From Natronococcus jeotgali DSM 18795 (GTDB lineage Archaea; Halobacteriota; Halobacteria; Halobacteriales; Natrialbaceae): a stretch of DNA of 64,000 nt. The notes beneath the pieces are model-generated. The model was given only the letters and a program-made list of their open reading frames with translations. It searched no databases and was not told the origin of the DNA. How positions within the stretch are numbered: the stretch's first letter is position 1; each line of letters begins with the position of its first letter. Where the stretch lies: NCBI RefSeq assembly GCF_000337695.1, contig NZ_AOIA01000031.1, forward strand, positions 52,181 through 116,180, in the 5' to 3' direction. The translations under genes were made by a program, and so were the position numbers. Below, piece after piece: positions 62,205 to 64,000 of the stretch.

Positions 62205-63152
62205 ATGGGGACGGTCGTTATCTCCCTCGACGCGGAGCTCGGGTGGGGGTTCCACGATAGGGAGGTTCCGGAATCGCTGCTGCGGGACACCCGGGATAAC
62301 TGGCTCCACCTGCGGGATCTGTTCGACGCCTACGAGGTGCCGGCGACGTGGGCGGTCACCGGCCACCTGTTTCTGGACTCCTGTCTCGACAGCCACCGCA
62401 ATCACCCCGCCGGCGAACGGTGTTGTCAGCGGCCGGTCGGCGACCTCGAGGCCGACGACGTCTGGTACGGACCGGAGCTCGTCGAGGAGGTCGCGACGGC
62501 CGACGTCGACCACGAGATCGCCGGCCACGGGTTCACCCACGTCCACCTCGATCACGAGCGGATGACCGACGAGTTCGCGATCCGCGAGATCGAAAACTGC
62601 GCCCGGGCGGCGGCCGAGCGCGGCCACGATCTGTCGTCGTTCGTCTTCCCCGTCAACAAGGTACGCCACCGCGACGTGCTCGCGGAGAACGGCTTCGAGT
62701 GCTACCGCGGCGTGAACCGCCTGCTCGAGGATCGGGGAACCCTGGAGCGACAGCTGACCAAGGTCTCGAGCGCGGTCGTCGGAAAGCCGACGCCGCCGAT
62801 CGTCGAGCCCCACGTCGACGAGTACGGACTGGTCAACGTGCCGGCGTCGGTCTACCTGTTCAACTTCGGGCAGGAGTACGAGAAGCCGTTCTCGGCGCTC
62901 GGGGAGGATCCGGTGGTCAGACAGGTCGAGGCCGGGATCGACGCGGTCGCGAACGACGACGGCGTGTTACACCTCTGGTTGCACCCCCACAACCTCCGAA
63001 CGTCGGCCCACCACCGACGGCTCCGGTCGATCGTCCGGTACGTCGACCGTCGGCGAACGGCAGGCGACCTCCAGGTGAAGACGATGGCCGAGGTCGCCGA
63101 CGACGTCCGGCGGCGAGAGCGCACTCGAGTCGAACCCGTCGAAACGGCCTAA
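62205..63152 (+). CDS. Polysaccharide deacetylase-family protein, cytoplasmic
   Basis: A 315-residue protein without a signal sequence. It has GTVVISLDAELGWGFHD (motif 1, Asp and Glu), VPATWAVTGHLFLDSC, HEIAGHGFTHVHLDHERM (motif 2, several His), FVFPVNKVRHRDVL and a C-terminal LHLWLHPHNLRT (motif with His). This is the NodB-fold subgroup found in haloarchaeal glycan clusters, probably acting on activated sugars or lipid-linked intermediates inside the cell. It is followed after 9 nt by the acetyltransferase, so the two form an operon. Confidence 0.85.
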   Translation: MGTVVISLDAELGWGFHDREVPESLLRDTRDNWLHLRDLFDAYEVPATWAVTGHLFLDSCLDSHRNHPAGERCCQRPVGDLEADDVWYGPELVEEVATADVDHEIAGHGFTHVHLDHERMTDEFAIREIENCARAAAERGHDLSSFVFPVNKVRHRDVLAENGFECYRGVNRLLEDRGTLERQLTKVSSAVVGKPTPPIVEPHVDEYGLVNVPASVYLFNFGQEYEKPFSALGEDPVVRQVEAGIDAVANDDGVLHLWLHPHNLRTSAHHRRLRSIVRYVDRRRTAGDLQVKTMAEVADDVRRRERTRVEPVETA

Positions 63153-63161
63153 CCGCACCCG

Positions 63162-64000
63162 ATGTCGGACGCCTACGAGATTCGACGGTACGAACCGACC
63201 GACAGGGACGCGTTTCTCGAGCTGTTCGAGACCGTGCTGGGCGGACGGATGGGTACCGACTGGTTCGCCTGGAAGTACGAGTCGAACCCGTACGTCGACC
63301 ACGTACCGATCGTCGTCGCCGAACGGAACGGGGAACTCGTCGGCGCGCGAGCGTTTTTCCCGCTGCGACTCGCCGCGGGCGAGGACGCCTACGACGCCTT
63401 CCAGCCCTGCGACACGATGGTCCGTTCGGAGCACCGCCGGCGCGGGCTATTCACCCGGATGACCGAACGGGCGATCGAGCACTACGCCGACGACGTCGAC
63501 CTGTACTTCAACTTTCCGAACCACCGGTCGCTGCCGGGAAACCTCGAGCTCGGCTGGCGGGTCGTCGGCGAGCAGGAGACGTACTACCGGATTCAGAACC
63601 CGACCGCGTGGCTTCCGGCCCTCGATCCCGTCGAGCCGATCGCGCGCACGCTGGCGAGCGGGTACGGCTCGGTCAGGGACCGACTCGCCGACGCGGGCGC
63701 CGGACTGGAGCGGACCCACTACGACGGCGTCCCGGCCGCCAGACTCGCAGCGCTAGCGGGGACCGAGACGGTGTCTGCGTTTCACGTCGTCCGCGACGAG
63801 ACGTTCTACGGGTGGCGCTTCGAGAACCCGCTGTGGACCTACCGCAGCGTCGTCGCGAGTCGCGACGGCGACCCGGTCGCCGCGCTCGTCTACGGGCGGC
63901 GCGAGCGGACCGACGGGCCGACGACCGTCCGGATCGTCGACGCGCTTCCCCTCGCGGCGGGAACGGACGCCCACCGAACGGTCGTCTTCTCCGGGCTGCT
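63162..64000 (+). CDS. GNAT-family N-acetyltransferase (3' end outside window)
   Basis: At least 279 residues, open to the window edge. The N-terminal half is a GNAT domain (SDAYEIRRYEPTDRDAFLELF, WFAWKYESNPYVDHVPIVVAE, CDTMVRSEHRRRGLFTRMTERA with the acetyl-CoA loop). A second region (from about 190) looks like a partial duplicate with VVRDETFYGWRFENPLWTYR. Two-domain GNAT proteins like this occur next to glycosyltransferases in haloarchaea, where they probably acetylate amino sugars. The pairing with a deacetylase supports that, but the substrate is unknown. Confidence 0.82.
   Translation, partial: MSDAYEIRRYEPTDRDAFLELFETVLGGRMGTDWFAWKYESNPYVDHVPIVVAERNGELVGARAFFPLRLAAGEDAYDAFQPCDTMVRSEHRRRGLFTRMTERAIEHYADDVDLYFNFPNHRSLPGNLELGWRVVGEQETYYRIQNPTAWLPALDPVEPIARTLASGYGSVRDRLADAGAGLERTHYDGVPAARLAALAGTETVSAFHVVRDETFYGWRFENPLWTYRSVVASRDGDPVAALVYGRRERTDGPTTVRIVDALPLAAGTDAHRTVVFSGL

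Overview
This 64 kb window is chromosomal DNA from a halophilic archaeon (class Halobacteria). The signs are high GC, an acidic predicted proteome, Tat signal peptides on exported proteins, TATA boxes placed 25-33 nt upstream of start codons (leaderless transcripts), and archaeal information-processing genes (Orc1/Cdc6, PCNA, PriL, Hjc) beside haloarchaeal families (fused TatC, HalOD1, DUF7344-like regulators). The genus cannot be fixed from sequence alone. A member of the Natrialba/Natronococcus/Haloterrigena group is a guess. No tRNA, rRNA, CRISPR array or intact transposase gene was seen.

Layout. 1-9.5 kb: the end of uvrC, a SUI1-like factor, an acetyltransferase, an orphan NrfD membrane subunit, a putative manganese/heavy-metal exporter with an operator-like inverted repeat, uvrB, a DUF4397 exported protein, a truncated chimeric reductase gene and an orc1/cdc6 gene. 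9.5-13.6 kb: an acidic, sequon-repeat surface protein, a solitary IS200/IS605-type hairpin, and glmS with an unusual structured leader and a coupled upstream ORF. 13.6-34.2 kb: a surface-polysaccharide or glycosylation region. Its core is a tight five-gene operon (UDP-N-acetylhexosamine dehydrogenase, GT2, DUF354, GT4, large membrane protein). A decayed 1.1 kb gap follows, then DUF1616, two membrane winged-helix regulators, an asparagine-synthetase-like protein lacking the glutaminase cysteine, two Tat-lipoprotein polysaccharide deacetylases, a GT2, a flippase and a phosphodiesterase-type hydrolase.

34.3-45 kb is mostly housekeeping: a HhH-MutS-like ATPase, small regulators, TrmB, a decayed gene, DUF2391, a glutamate-cysteine ligase, LarE and a siroheme nitrite/sulfite reductase. 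45-54 kb: divergent tatC genes (single and fused double), rlmE, pcn and priL. 54-61.7 kb: a SWIM protein, a frameshifted acyl-CoA dehydrogenase, hjc, a CPBP protease, DoxX, and the SAH hydrolase/SAH-MTA deaminase pair. 62.2 kb to the end: a polysaccharide deacetylase and an incomplete acetyltransferase, possibly the edge of another glycan cluster.

How the genes fit together. GlmS makes glucosamine-6-phosphate for UDP-HexNAc. The adjacent dehydrogenase would oxidise UDP-HexNAc to a uronic acid, the glycosyltransferases and flippase would assemble and export a glycan, and the deacetylases would trim it outside. The asparagine-synthetase-like protein could amidate uronic acids. The most unusual items are the structured glmS leader and several gene remnants.
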